Numbered from the stretch's first letter, positions 1 to 8,171 are shown. The stretch: DNA of 22,957 nucleotides from an uncultured Mailhella sp. (GCA_910577155.1 CAJTMS010000024.1:5490-28446), one strand, 5' to 3'. A program made the numbers and translations. Notes: generated from the letters alone by a model not told the origin.

Positions 1-203
1 CCCCTGCCGCTGCCGCAACCCTTTTTATATGACCGGGGTGCGTGCCTAATTGCTGACAGATTTGCTTGATGTGGGGAAGCAGGCAATCCGCACCGTTTTT
101 CTGCGGTTCGCTTTCTTCTGCATGCAAAAGAATATCCTCTTGCAAAAGAACGAATTGCAAACATTTTTCAGACGCATTTAAAAGAAGGGTTAATTCGTCC
201 ATT
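1..203 (-). CDS. tsaB: TsaB (YeaZ) N-terminus, tRNA t6A37 biosynthesis factor, partial
   Basis: An open frame of 67 codons runs off the left window edge; it begins with ATG at 203, 18 bp after the rseP stop, so it is the last visible gene of the cluster. The start MDELTLLLNASEKCLQFVLL and the later LLPHIKQICQQLG / HIKRVAAAAG resemble the N-terminal ASKHA-like lobe of TsaB, and the window ends just where the family's GPGSFTGLR segment would follow. TsaB is the partner of TsaD in making N6-threonylcarbamoyladenosine at position 37 of ANN-decoding tRNAs in the cytoplasm. A weak GCAGG ribosome site lies upstream. The usual MxILAIDTS opening is replaced by LTLLLNAS, so the call rests on local similarity and position next to rseP. 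Confidence 0.72.
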
Positions 204-221
204 TTAAAGCCTGCTCTTTAA

Positions 222-1316
222 TTATCTAAACCAGCGCATGATATCATTAAAAGTGGCGAAAATCATCAAGCCTATGAGCAGAATTGCCCCCAGCTGCATG
301 AGGCGTTCCTGCAGTTTTTCCGGTACAGGACGGCGGATAAGGGTTTCAATAAGGCAGAAGAAAATAAGTCCCCCGTCAAGAACAGGAATGGGTAAGAGGT
401 TCAAAAGCCCTAGATTGACACTGATAAGGGCTGTTAACAGAAGCAGGGAAACAAGTCCGTTTTCTGCTTGTTTGGCTATCATTTCCCCAATAAGCAGCGG
501 TCCTCCCACAGAGTCTGCAGACACAGAGCCGGTAATCATTTTTTTCAGTCCGGTCATAGTTAGAACTATCATATCCCAAGATTGCGTAATGCCTTGTCCG
601 AGGGAAGCGGATAAGCTCAGTTCTTCATTGCGGATAGAGCCTAGGGGCTGTATGCCGATGAGCCATGCAATTTCTTCTTCACCAAAAATATTGGTGCGGG
701 GCATTCTTTTCGGTTCAATGGTTACATCAAGAAGCGAATTATCCCGCTCAACGGTAAAGGTCATGGCTTTTCCATTGGAATTATTGACAATTTCAGGAAC
801 TTCATTCCATGAAGAAACAGCTTTTCCGTCAATGGCAGTGATAAGGTCTTTTTCCTGCAAGCCGGCTGAAACAGCAGGAGAATCAGGCAGTAATGCCCCC
901 ACTTGCGGAAGGAGGATATTGACGCCGCTTGTCATGGCAAGCAAGGTATAAAGAGCCCATGCTGTAAGCAGATTGGAAAAAGGTCCTGCAAAGGCAAAAT
1001 ACATACGCTGCCATGCAGGTCTGTTGCTGACAGCCTCTTCCTGCGTAAAACCTATTTCTTCCACCTCTTTGCTGTATTCACCTACAGCGGCAACATAACC
1101 TCCAAAGGGAAAAGCCGCAATTTGGTAGGTTGTTTTTCCTTTTTTTATGCCCCAGATTTTGGGACCCATACCGATGGAAAAGGTCACAATGCCGACGCCT
1201 AAGGAGCGGAAGGCAAGAAAATGTCCCAGTTCATGGATAAAAATTAATCCGCCTAAAACAAGTATAATAGCAAGAATTGAGTCAACGTGCGAAAAAATTG
1301 AAAGAATAAAATCCAT
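222..1316 (-). CDS. rseP: RseP-type site-2 zinc metalloprotease
   Basis: Membrane-embedded M50 protease of 364 residues, the usual length for bacterial RseP/YaeL with one PDZ domain. The zinc-binding HELGH lies at residues 28-32 in the first membrane helix, and the second active-site motif PIPVLDGG at 309-316 supplies the third ligand (LDG). A PDZ-like region lies around residues 120-205 (GALLPDSPAVSAGLQEKD). Family members cut anti-sigma factors or remnant signal peptides within the inner membrane. It follows dxr by 20 bp and precedes tsaB by 18 bp, so it should be co-transcribed with both. No good Shine-Dalgarno precedes the ATG, which suggests coupling to dxr translation. Which substrate it cuts here cannot be told. 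Confidence 0.95.
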   Translation of the reverse strand: MDFILSIFSHVDSILAIILVLGGLIFIHELGHFLAFRSLGVGIVTFSIGMGPKIWGIKKGKTTYQIAAFPFGGYVAAVGEYSKEVEEIGFTQEEAVSNRPAWQRMYFAFAGPFSNLLTAWALYTLLAMTSGVNILLPQVGALLPDSPAVSAGLQEKDLITAIDGKAVSSWNEVPEIVNNSNGKAMTFTVERDNSLLDVTIEPKRMPRTNIFGEEEIAWLIGIQPLGSIRNEELSLSASLGQGITQSWDMIVLTMTGLKKMITGSVSADSVGGPLLIGEMIAKQAENGLVSLLLLTALISVNLGLLNLLPIPVLDGGLIFFCLIETLIRRPVPEKLQERLMQLGAILLIGLMIFATFNDIMRWFR

Positions 1317-1336
1317 AACAGTTTATTGGTTAAAGG

Positions 1337-2560
1337 TTAATGCCATAATTTGGCTTGACTGCGAATTTGCAAATCACGCTCTTCAATGATTTCCAAAGCG
1401 TCCGAAGGCGAAGAATCAAGTAAGGAAATTTTTTCCAATTTTGACGCGTAGTCAAGCATATCGGCAATGAGCATTGGAATTTGCAAAAATTGTATGTCAT
1501 TAAGTAAAAAACGTTCCACAGCAATTTCATTGGCAGCGTTTAATTCAATACAGCAGTTTTCATGGACTGCCTGATACGCCAAATCAAGACAGGGGAACAG
1601 TTCTTTATCGGGTGTATAAAAATTAAGTCCTTGCCTTGTTAAGTCAAGGGTGGCAACACTGTTATTTTTTTGCGTCAGCATGTCGGGATAGGCAAAGGCT
1701 GCTCCAATGGGGAGTTTCATGTCAGGCACTGCCAGCTGGGCGGTAATGGAGCCGTCCTGCCATGCCACAAGAGAATGGATAACGGACTGCGGATGAATGA
1801 CAACGTCAATCCGGTTTAAATCAACGCCGTATAAATGACTTGCTTCAATGACTTCCAAACCCTTATTCATCAGCGTAGCAGAATCAATGGTTATTTTTGC
1901 ACCCATTTTCCAGTTCGGGTGTTTGAGTGCGTCTTCCACGGTGACGTGTTCTAAAAATTCACGGTCTTTGCCACGGAACGGTCCGCCGGAAGCCGTCAAA
2001 ATAAGGGCCTTGACTGTGTCTGCTTGGGCAAAATGAGAGGCAAGACATTGAAAAAGTGCATAATGTTCAGAATCTACAGGAATTATACTTGTACCTTTTG
2101 CGTAGGCTAATTGACGAATGTATGAGCCTGCAAGGACAAGGGATTCCTTATTGGCAAGGGCAACATGCTTGCCGGCATTGACAGCGGACATGGTGGCAGA
2201 TAAACCGGCAGCCCCAACCTGCGCAGAAAGCACAATATCCGCTTCCGCCATGGAGCTTATTTCGCTGTAGCCTTTTTTCCCGTGTAAAATAAGCGGCTTG
2301 TATGCAGGGATAAGCAATTCTATAAGCTTTGGAATATCCTCTTCCCGCTGCAGGGCAAGAACAGGCGGCAGAAATTCATTTGCCTGTTCAGCCAGTTTTT
2401 GAATGTTTTTTCCTCCTGCAAGGGCAAAGACAGTAAAAAATTCTTTGCTTTCACGGATGACGTTTAATGCATTTGTCCCAATGGTTCCCGTACTGCCCAT
2501 GAGGGCAATTTTTTTTGGGTATGCAGTGGAAATGCTGTGAAGCGGACTGATGTACTGCAT
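1337..2560 (-). CDS. dxr: 1-deoxy-D-xylulose 5-phosphate reductoisomerase
   Basis: DXR/IspC converts 1-deoxy-D-xylulose 5-phosphate to 2-C-methyl-D-erythritol 4-phosphate with NADPH, the committed step of the MEP isoprenoid pathway. At 407 residues it has typical length. The NADPH-binding loop GSTGTIG is at residues 22-28. Further family motifs follow in order: ANKESLVLAG, the metal-site VDSEH, LTASGGPFRG, and the substrate-binding HPNWKMGAKITIDSATLMNK stretch. ATG lies 2 bp after the cdsA stop, so translation is probably coupled; the first 17 residues are a short extension ahead of the Rossmann fold. Its product feeds the undecaprenyl pyrophosphate made by the neighbouring UppS, which explains the clustering. 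Confidence 0.97.
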   Translation of the reverse strand: MQYISPLHSISTAYPKKIALMGSTGTIGTNALNVIRESKEFFTVFALAGGKNIQKLAEQANEFLPPVLALQREEDIPKLIELLIPAYKPLILHGKKGYSEISSMAEADIVLSAQVGAAGLSATMSAVNAGKHVALANKESLVLAGSYIRQLAYAKGTSIIPVDSEHYALFQCLASHFAQADTVKALILTASGGPFRGKDREFLEHVTVEDALKHPNWKMGAKITIDSATLMNKGLEVIEASHLYGVDLNRIDVVIHPQSVIHSLVAWQDGSITAQLAVPDMKLPIGAAFAYPDMLTQKNNSVATLDLTRQGLNFYTPDKELFPCLDLAYQAVHENCCIELNAANEIAVERFLLNDIQFLQIPMLIADMLDYASKLEKISLLDSSPSDALEIIEERDLQIRSQAKLWH

Positions 2561-2562
2561 GA

Positions 2563-3381
2563 TTAGAGAGCCATAAGCATGAGGGCAAAAAGTTCAAATC
2601 CGGCAATGGTAAAAATAAGGCTGTCCGTTCTGTCCAGCACTCCGCCATGACCGGCTAAAATACTTCCGGAATCTTTGATATCAACAGTCCGTTTCAGCGC
2701 AGATTCAAAGAAGTCACCCAGTTGGGCAAGTACGCCTAAAATAATGCCTAAGAGGAGAAGCAGAGGGAAGGAGGCATGGATAACATGGTGAGCATAGGCA
2801 AAATAAAGAAGAACCAGCACAGAAGCCGCTAACCCCACAAGACAGCCTTCAACACTTTTTTTAGGGCTGACGGCAACCCATATTTTATGCTTGCCAAAGG
2901 TAATACCGGCAAAATAGGCACAGGTATCGGAAGCAATGGGGATACTTATCACCAGCAGCTGCTGCATGAGCGAGAATTTGCTCATGAATCCGAAAATAAG
3001 CGGTACATAAATAAAGGAAATAAAACCTATGCCGGCTTTTTTCATGTTATCCCATGCTTTTTCATGGGAAAAACAGGTCAGGGCATAAAAAGCACTGCAA
3101 AGTGCGGCAACGCCTACATTGAAAATAAGGGGCAGTGCGGGCAGAAAATAACTGACAAGAAAATGGAGAACGCCAAGTGTGCAGAAAAAGAATTTAAAGG
3201 TTCTTTCCTTATATTTCGGATAAAAGAGTGTTAAAAATTCCCATTGTCCCAGCAGGGCAACAAGACAAATAAAGGAATAAATTGCTGTATGTCCTAAGCA
3301 AAGGACAAGGATAAGAATAAGCAGTAAAATAACAGCTGTTCTCATACGGGTTTTGAGTGCGGAAAATTTTGTTTCAGCCAT
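2563..3381 (-). CDS. cdsA: Phosphatidate cytidylyltransferase
   Basis: CDP-diacylglycerol synthase: uses CTP and phosphatidic acid to make CDP-diacylglycerol for phospholipid synthesis in the inner membrane. The 272-residue protein is almost wholly hydrophobic with several membrane helices. It ends in the family signature at about residues 227-254: S-A-L-K-R, IKD, GHGG and DRTDS, including the metal-binding Lys-Asp and Asp residues. The usual Pro/Gly/Ser before GHGG is Ala here (LAGHGG), a mild departure. The start is supported by AGGA upstream of the ATG, 8 bp after the uppS stop. It lies between uppS and dxr as in many bacteria. Confidence 0.94.
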   Translation of the reverse strand: MAETKFSALKTRMRTAVILLLILILVLCLGHTAIYSFICLVALLGQWEFLTLFYPKYKERTFKFFFCTLGVLHFLVSYFLPALPLIFNVGVAALCSAFYALTCFSHEKAWDNMKKAGIGFISFIYVPLIFGFMSKFSLMQQLLVISIPIASDTCAYFAGITFGKHKIWVAVSPKKSVEGCLVGLAASVLVLLYFAYAHHVIHASFPLLLLLGIILGVLAQLGDFFESALKRTVDIKDSGSILAGHGGVLDRTDSLIFTIAGFELFALMLMAL

Positions 3382-3389
3382 AACTAATC

Positions 3390-4184
3390 CTATTGGTCAA
3401 GTTGTTCGTCAATTTTTCCAAATCGGCGTTTACGGTTTTGGTACGCAAGAAGTGCCTTTTCAAAATCCCGGGCAGAAAAGTCCGGCCACAGGGTATCCGT
3501 AAAATAAAATTCTGAGTATGCAGCCTGCAGCAAATAAAAATTGCTCAGACGCAGTTCCCCGCTGGTGCGGATAATGAAATCAGGGTCGGGCAAGTCGGGC
3601 AAATACAGATTATTGCGTAAATTTTGTTCTGTATAGTGTATATCATCAAAAAGCGAAGTTAAATAGCTGAGGATATCTTCACTTGATTTTTTGTCATTGA
3701 TAAGGTTTTGTATATATGCTTTCTGTTCCTTTTGCAAAAGGATTTCAGAAACACTTTGCCGCACGGCATGGAGGATTTCCTGCGTACCGGAATAATTAAT
3801 CGCTAAGATCAGTTCAAGATTATTTCCCTTTTTTGTTTCAGAAATGGCATGTTCCAGTGCTGTTTGGGCTGACGGGGGTAATTTGCTTTTTTCCCCAATC
3901 ATGGAAAAGCGTATGCCTTCCTGCAGCATGAGAGGCAGTTCACTTTTGATAAATTGGCAAAATAATTCGAAGAGATAATCTACTTCTTCCTGCGGTCTGT
4001 TCCAATTTTCCGTGGAAAAAGCATACAGGGAAAGATGAGGAATTTTATGGCGTAAACATTCTTTAATCAAAACTTCAACAGTTTTTGCTCCTGCTAAATG
4101 CCCTTCGCTGCGTGAAAGTCCCTTTTGCGTCGCCCACCTGCCGTTGCCGTCCATAATGATTGCTATATGCCGCGGTAATGTCAT
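3390..4184 (-). CDS. uppS: Undecaprenyl diphosphate synthase (cis-prenyltransferase)
   Basis: UppS condenses isopentenyl diphosphate units onto farnesyl diphosphate in cis to give the C55 lipid carrier for peptidoglycan and other surface polymers. Its 264 residues fit the family. Visible motifs are HIAIIMDGNGRWA with the catalytic Asp12, SxGHxAGAK just after it, YAFSTENWNRP, and the C-terminal DFIIRTSGELRLSNFYLLQ with the conserved Arg pair that binds IPP. A good GAGGG ribosome site precedes the ATG. A terminator-like hairpin lies directly upstream, between this gene and frr, so uppS may depend on readthrough or on a promoter inside frr. Confidence 0.96.
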   Translation of the reverse strand: MTLPRHIAIIMDGNGRWATQKGLSRSEGHLAGAKTVEVLIKECLRHKIPHLSLYAFSTENWNRPQEEVDYLFELFCQFIKSELPLMLQEGIRFSMIGEKSKLPPSAQTALEHAISETKKGNNLELILAINYSGTQEILHAVRQSVSEILLQKEQKAYIQNLINDKKSSEDILSYLTSLFDDIHYTEQNLRNNLYLPDLPDPDFIIRTSGELRLSNFYLLQAAYSEFYFTDTLWPDFSARDFEKALLAYQNRKRRFGKIDEQLDQ

Positions 4185-4201
4185 TTTTCCCTCAAGTTTT
4201 C

Positions 4202-4227
4202 AAAAAAAAGCATGGCAAAAGCCATGC
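4202..4227 (-). terminator. Rho-independent terminator between frr and uppS
   Basis: Read on the minus strand, GCATGGC and GCCATGC form a perfect 7-bp stem around a TTTT loop, followed directly by eight T. It begins 7 bases past the frr stop codon and ends 17 bases ahead of the uppS ATG, so it lies within the otherwise continuous gene run. Either pyrH-frr transcription stops here, or the element attenuates the downstream envelope genes. Confidence 0.8.
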
Positions 4228-4234
4228 CTCTTCC

Positions 4235-4795
4235 TTAGATTTCCATAATTTCTTTTTCTTTTGCAGCAGCTTTCTGATCAGCTTTGGCAACATAGGAATC
4301 CGTTACTTTTTGGATATCGTCCATTGCTTTTTTGAGTTCGTCTTCGCTGAGTACCTTGTCTTTTTCCAGTTTTTTCATACTATCATTGGCGTCGCGGCGA
4401 ACATTGCGGATGGCAACTTTTGCTTCTTCCGTGTACTTTTTGCAAACTTTAACCAGTTCTTTACGGCGGTCCTCCGTAAGAGGCGGAATGGAAATACGCA
4501 CAACTTTACCGTCATTTTGCGGATTAAGTCCAAGGTCAGAGTTTAAAATGGCTTTTTCAATAAGCCCCATGGAACCTTTATCCCATGGCTGAATGGTGAC
4601 AGTGCGGCTGTCAGGACAGGAAACCGTAGACATTTGCTGAATGGGGGTAGGGGTGCCGTAATAATCTACTTTAATATTATCAACCAAAGAAGTGGAAGCA
4701 CGGCCTGTGCGAAGTTTTGCAAATTCTTTATCAAGGGCAAGAAGTGCTTTTTCCATGCGTTCTTCTGCGTCAAGCATAAGTGTATCTTTATCCAT
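4235..4795 (-). CDS. frr: Ribosome recycling factor
   Basis: RRF, with EF-G, splits post-termination ribosomes into subunits. The start was placed at the ATG at 4795, giving 186 residues, the usual family length (about 185). GGAG sits 7 bases upstream, and the family's N-terminus starts here (MDKDTLMLDAEERMEKAL). The frame is open 15 codons further upstream, but that would overlap pyrH and add sequence absent from the family. Motifs: LRTGRAS, VDYYGTPTPIQQMS, and the C-terminal KKLEKDKVLSEDELKKA of the three-helix bundle. The pyrH stop is one base upstream, so the two are probably translationally coupled; a terminator follows. Confidence 0.97.
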   Translation of the reverse strand: MDKDTLMLDAEERMEKALLALDKEFAKLRTGRASTSLVDNIKVDYYGTPTPIQQMSTVSCPDSRTVTIQPWDKGSMGLIEKAILNSDLGLNPQNDGKVVRISIPPLTEDRRKELVKVCKKYTEEAKVAIRNVRRDANDSMKKLEKDKVLSEDELKKAMDDIQKVTDSYVAKADQKAAAKEKEIMEI

Positions 4796-4796
4796 T

Positions 4797-5513
4797 TTAT
4801 TCTCCTTCAACGATTGTGCCTGTATTTTCTCCACAGACAACCTTTTTTATATTACCGCCTAAAATATTGCAAACAATAATAGGCATGTTATTTTCACGAG
4901 CCAAAGTAATGGCAGTAGCATCCATGACTTTTAATTCTTTATCAAGGGTTTCTTTATAGGTAATGCGCTCATAGCGGACAGCGTCTGCGTGTTTTTCCGG
5001 ATCTTTATCGTAAATGCCGTCCACTCGTGTGGCTTTAATAATGGCTTCACAGCGAAGTTCCATAGCCCGGAGAGCTGCAGCCGTATCTGTCGTAAAATAG
5101 GGATTGCCCGTTCCGCCCGCACAAATAACAATGCGTCCTTTTTCAAGGTGTGTCAACCCCTTGCGGCGGATATAGGGCTCACAGACTTCCTTTGTGGCAA
5201 TGGCGGAAAGCACACGGGTAGGTTTGCCCATTTTTTCTAATGCCTCCTGCACAGCCATGGCGTTTAAAATGGTTGCAAGCATGCCCATATAGTCGGCAGT
5301 CGCTCTTTCCATTCCTTTTGCAGAAGTTGAAATTCCACGGAAAATATTTCCTCCGCCGATAACAAGGACGATTTCAAGCCCTAAATCGGCAACATCAGCA
5401 ACTTCTTTGCAAATCGCTTTTACTGTTTCGGGGTCAATGCCAAAGCCTTTTTCGCCTGCCAATGATTCTCCGCTGAGTTTTAACATAATACGGCGATACT
5501 TTAAATTACTCAT
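4797..5513 (-). CDS. pyrH: Uridylate kinase (UMP kinase)
   Basis: Bacterial UMP kinase of the amino acid kinase family, phosphorylating UMP to UDP with ATP as a hexamer. The ATG at 5513 gives 238 residues beginning MSNLKYRRIMLKLSGESL, the family's usual N-terminus; AAAGGA lies 6 bases upstream. A longer frame upstream is open but lacks family similarity. Motifs: KLSGESLAG near residues 12-20, GGGNIFRG at 53-60 (phosphate binding), and GTGNPYFTTDTAAALRA (UMP binding). The start overlaps the end of the glycosyltransferase gene by 8 bp, so the two are co-transcribed; frr follows after 1 bp. Confidence 0.97.
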   Translation of the reverse strand: MSNLKYRRIMLKLSGESLAGEKGFGIDPETVKAICKEVADVADLGLEIVLVIGGGNIFRGISTSAKGMERATADYMGMLATILNAMAVQEALEKMGKPTRVLSAIATKEVCEPYIRRKGLTHLEKGRIVICAGGTGNPYFTTDTAAALRAMELRCEAIIKATRVDGIYDKDPEKHADAVRYERITYKETLDKELKVMDATAITLARENNMPIIVCNILGGNIKKVVCGENTGTIVEGE

Positions 5514-6339
5514 TGTTTTTCCTTTTTTGTTTACTGGTTGGTAACTCGGAAAGGCTTTGCACGTAGGGTTCGCCCCATAAGCCTTCGTCAACACGGATAT
5601 ATTTTAAAAATGTATAAAAAGCGATATGACAGGCATTAATAAAACCGGCTTTACCGTCTAAAAACCCTTTTTTTATCAAATACATGGAAATAAAACGCCA
5701 AAAAGAATGAAGGAGTGCTTTGCCAAGCCCCCCTTTTTTTCCTGCTTGACGCATGGAAATTGCGCCTCTGGTTGCATAGCCATTAATCTTAGTCATCTGA
5801 TGGGTGAAACTTTCATAGGAATAGTGGAGCAAATCCCCGTCCAGCACAGCGTGCTCTTTTTTAGGAATGTAAATAGGGTGTCCGTTCTTTTGGGAAATGG
5901 TAATGGCTTCCGGTTTGAAAAGACGGAATAATCTGTCGGGATACATGCCGCCATGATAGAGAAATCTGTCATAATACCACGTCAGACGGGAAACCTGATA
6001 GGCAGAAACGGAGGAATCTTGGGAAAGGGCAGTTTGGATTTTTTCTTTTAATTCTGTGGAGCAAATTTCATCACAATCAAGGAAAAATATCCACTCAGAG
6101 GGCATGTTTTTGTTGATCCAGTCAATACCAAACCGGATTTGCTCCATATAGCCTTGGAAGGGATTTTCGATAAACGCGGCGTTGTGAGCCAGACAAATTT
6201 CTTTGGTTTTATCTGTGCTAAAGGAATCAATAACAACAATATGATTGCAAAAAGCCAAGGATTGAAGACAGGAACCGATAGTCCTTTCTCCATTTAAAAC
6301 AATAATGAGGGCAGTAAGTTTGGCTTTTTTCTCGTCCAT
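5506..6339 (-). CDS. Family 2 glycosyltransferase, WaaE/KdtX-like
   Basis: A 277-residue GT-A fold glycosyltransferase. The N-terminal TALIIVLNGERTIGSCLQSL, the VVIDSFSTDKT segment and FFLDCDE with a DxD metal/nucleotide-sugar motif (residues 88-90) define the GT2 core. The second half (YDRFLYHGGMYPDRLFRLF, HYSYESFTHQMTKINGYATRGA) resembles lipopolysaccharide-core glycosyltransferases of the WaaE/KdtX group. No membrane anchor is obvious, so it probably acts at the cytoplasmic membrane face on LPS or another surface glycan; the acceptor is unknown. I chose the ATG at 6339; an upstream TTG at 6363 would start inside the tsf terminator. It sits between tsf and pyrH, a position empty in the classic enterobacterial cluster. 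Confidence 0.88.
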   Translation of the reverse strand: MDEKKAKLTALIIVLNGERTIGSCLQSLAFCNHIVVIDSFSTDKTKEICLAHNAAFIENPFQGYMEQIRFGIDWINKNMPSEWIFFLDCDEICSTELKEKIQTALSQDSSVSAYQVSRLTWYYDRFLYHGGMYPDRLFRLFKPEAITISQKNGHPIYIPKKEHAVLDGDLLHYSYESFTHQMTKINGYATRGAISMRQAGKKGGLGKALLHSFWRFISMYLIKKGFLDGKAGFINACHIAFYTFLKYIRVDEGLWGEPYVQSLSELPTSKQKRKNNE

Positions 6340-6361
6340 AAAATTTCTTGTGTTTTTGTGC

Positions 6362-6396
6362 AAAAAATAAGGCAGATTTAATCTGCCTTATTTTTT
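6362..6396 (-). terminator. Symmetric terminator after tsf
   Basis: A nearly perfect 35-bp palindrome with one unpaired centre base. AAGGCAGATT and AATCTGCCTT form the stem core, flanked by A6 on one side and T6 on the other, so it would terminate in either direction. It lies 26 bp after the tsf stop and 22 bp before the glycosyltransferase ATG. The glycosyltransferase-pyrH-frr genes therefore need readthrough or a promoter located inside tsf. Confidence 0.82.
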
Positions 6397-6421
6397 CAAA
6401 AATTTCAAGCAAAAACTTGAA

Positions 6422-7279
6422 TTATTCACCAAGAACAATACGCTTAAATCCAAGTACGGTAAACTCTGCACCTGCTTCTTTGGATGCTTGTTTTTGGTAA
6501 TCGGCAACGCTCAGCTTATCATCTTTGATGTATGCTTGTTCCATAAGGCAAATTTCTTTGCAGTATTTCTTTACAGCGCCATCAGCGATTTTATCGATAA
6601 TATTGTCCGGTTTGCCTTCTTCTTTTGCTTTGTTGCGGTAAACTTCACGTTCTCTTTCAAGAAGAGCCGGATCTACGCTTTGAGCATCAAGAGCTACAGG
6701 GCTTGTTGCAACAACCTGCATAGCAATATTTTTTGCAAATTCAATGGCAGCCTGTTCATTGCCTGTTGTGCGGACTTCTATCAGTGCGGCAAGTTTGCCG
6801 TTGGAGTGAACATAGGCGCCAACAATGCCTTCTGCACATTCAGATTTATGGGCTTTGCCAAGAAGGATATTTTCACCGATGGCAGCAACAGCTTCACCGA
6901 GGGCTTCTTTCAAAGTGGTGCCTTTGAAGGTTTGGGCAAGCATTTCTTCAGGGCTTTCAACAAAATTATTAAATGCATGGTCAGCAATGTCTTTTGCAAA
7001 ACTGATAAATTTATCACCGCGGGCAACAAAGTCTGTTTCGCATTTTACTTCGACTGCAACTGCTTTTTTATTGTCTGCAGCAACTTTGAGGACAATAACA
7101 CCTTCTTCTGCAGCACGGTCAGCACGTTTGGCTGCTTTTGCAAGACCTTTTTGACGGAGCCAGTCAATAGCTTTTTCAATATCGGCATCACTTTCCTGCA
7201 ATGCTTTTTTGCAGTCCATCATGCCTGCACCGGTTTTTTCACGAAGATCTTTTACCATGGAAGCGGTAATTTGACTCAT
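6422..7279 (-). CDS. tsf: Elongation factor Ts
   Basis: EF-Ts is the guanine nucleotide exchange factor that reloads EF-Tu with GTP. The ATG at 7279 gives 285 residues, starting MSQITASMVKDLREKTGAGM as in the family, with GGAG 8 bases upstream; the open frame upstream is dropped. The N-terminal UBA-like module (residues 1-55, with MMDCKKALQES) is followed by CETDFVARGDKF. Its TDFVAR (82-87) is the signature loop that disturbs the EF-Tu Mg site. The remaining core domains are intact to the end. It is co-directional with rpsB, separated by about 85 bp that hold a hairpin. Confidence 0.97.
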   Translation of the reverse strand: MSQITASMVKDLREKTGAGMMDCKKALQESDADIEKAIDWLRQKGLAKAAKRADRAAEEGVIVLKVAADNKKAVAVEVKCETDFVARGDKFISFAKDIADHAFNNFVESPEEMLAQTFKGTTLKEALGEAVAAIGENILLGKAHKSECAEGIVGAYVHSNGKLAALIEVRTTGNEQAAIEFAKNIAMQVVATSPVALDAQSVDPALLEREREVYRNKAKEEGKPDNIIDKIADGAVKKYCKEICLMEQAYIKDDKLSVADYQKQASKEAGAEFTVLGFKRIVLGE

Positions 7280-7316
7280 TGTATATCTCCAATAACTGTA
7301 TGTATGAGTTGAAAAG

Positions 7317-7340
7317 CGTGCCGTATAAAAATACGGCACG
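7317..7340 (-). promoter_or_regulatory. rpsB-tsf intercistronic hairpin
   Basis: CGTGCCGTA and TACGGCACG form a perfect 9-bp stem around a 6-base loop; on the minus strand it is followed by CTTTTC, a short and interrupted T run. It lies between the rpsB stop (7364) and tsf start (7279). The weak T tract suggests partial termination, RNA processing or a 3' end stabiliser that could set the S2 to EF-Ts ratio, rather than a full stop. Confidence 0.55.
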
Positions 7341-7363
7341 TATAAATCTGTGAGGGCAGAAAA

Positions 7364-8143
7364 CTATTCTGCAGCTTCTTGTTCGGCTTTTTCAGCTTGT
7401 TCAGCTTCAGCTTCGTTTTTAGCAGCAATGGTTTCTAAATCGACAACAACGCCGTCTTTATTCATTGCAGCACCTTCAAGACAGGCATCAGCCATAGCGC
7501 CTACAAAGAGTTTAATTGCACGGATTGCGTCATCATTGCCGGGAATAATGTAGTCGATAACATCGGGATCGCAGTTTGTATCGGTGATGGCAACAACGGG
7601 GATACCGAGTTTGCGGCATTCTTTGATGGCGATTTCTTCACGATGCGGGTCAATAACGAAAGCAAGCTGCGGAATACCCTGCATATCTTTAATGCCGCCC
7701 AAGGTGAGATTGAGTTTGTCAAGTTCACGTTGGAAGGTAAGAATTTCTTTTTTGGAATAACGGTTGATTGTTCCGTCAGCAAACATTTGTTCCAATTTTT
7801 TGAGGCGGTCAACGCTTTTTTGAATAGTAACAAAGTTGGTAAGGGTTCCGCCCATCCAACGGAATGTTACGTATGGCTGACCTGCTCTTTCAGCTTCCTG
7901 TGCCACAGCTTCCTGAGCTTGGCGTTTTGTGCCGATGAAAAGAACTTTTCCGCCGTTAGCAACGGTTTCAACGATTTTATCGTGAGCTGTGCGGAAGAGT
8001 TTTACAGTTTGCTGCAAGTCAATGATATGTACACCATTGCGAGCGCCAAAAATGTAGGGACGCATTTTTGGATTCCAACGACGGGTTTGGTGACCAAAAT
8101 GTACACCGGTTTCGAGCATTTGTTTCATGCTTACGTAAGCCAT
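7364..8143 (-). CDS. rpsB: 30S ribosomal protein S2
   Basis: Small-subunit protein S2, 259 residues. The start MAYVSMKQMLETGVHFGHQT is followed by RRWNPKMRPYIFGARNGVHIIDLQQT, the classic S2 signature. Later segments VLFIGTKRQAQEAV, MGGTLTNFVTI and PVVAITDTNCDPDVIDYIIPGNDDAIRAI are all present. The tail is an acidic Ala/Glu-rich extension (EAEAEQAEKAEQEAAE). A strong GGAGG lies 7 bases before the ATG. First gene of the cluster, with its own promoter-like sequence about 155 bp upstream and a leader that can fold extensively. Confidence 0.98.
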   Translation of the reverse strand: MAYVSMKQMLETGVHFGHQTRRWNPKMRPYIFGARNGVHIIDLQQTVKLFRTAHDKIVETVANGGKVLFIGTKRQAQEAVAQEAERAGQPYVTFRWMGGTLTNFVTIQKSVDRLKKLEQMFADGTINRYSKKEILTFQRELDKLNLTLGGIKDMQGIPQLAFVIDPHREEIAIKECRKLGIPVVAITDTNCDPDVIDYIIPGNDDAIRAIKLFVGAMADACLEGAAMNKDGVVVDLETIAAKNEAEAEQAEKAEQEAAE

Positions 8144-8171
8144 GATAATTCCTCCAAGGGTTTTTTTCGTC

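Noticed and set aside
238..951. A 237-codon plus-strand frame opposite rseP
   Set aside because: Antisense of a clear rseP; composition rich in Ser/Arg/Pro as expected from a shadow frame.
6488..7312. A 274-codon plus-strand frame opposite tsf
   Set aside because: Phe/Cys-rich antisense shadow of tsf with no family features; the minus-strand gene is certain.
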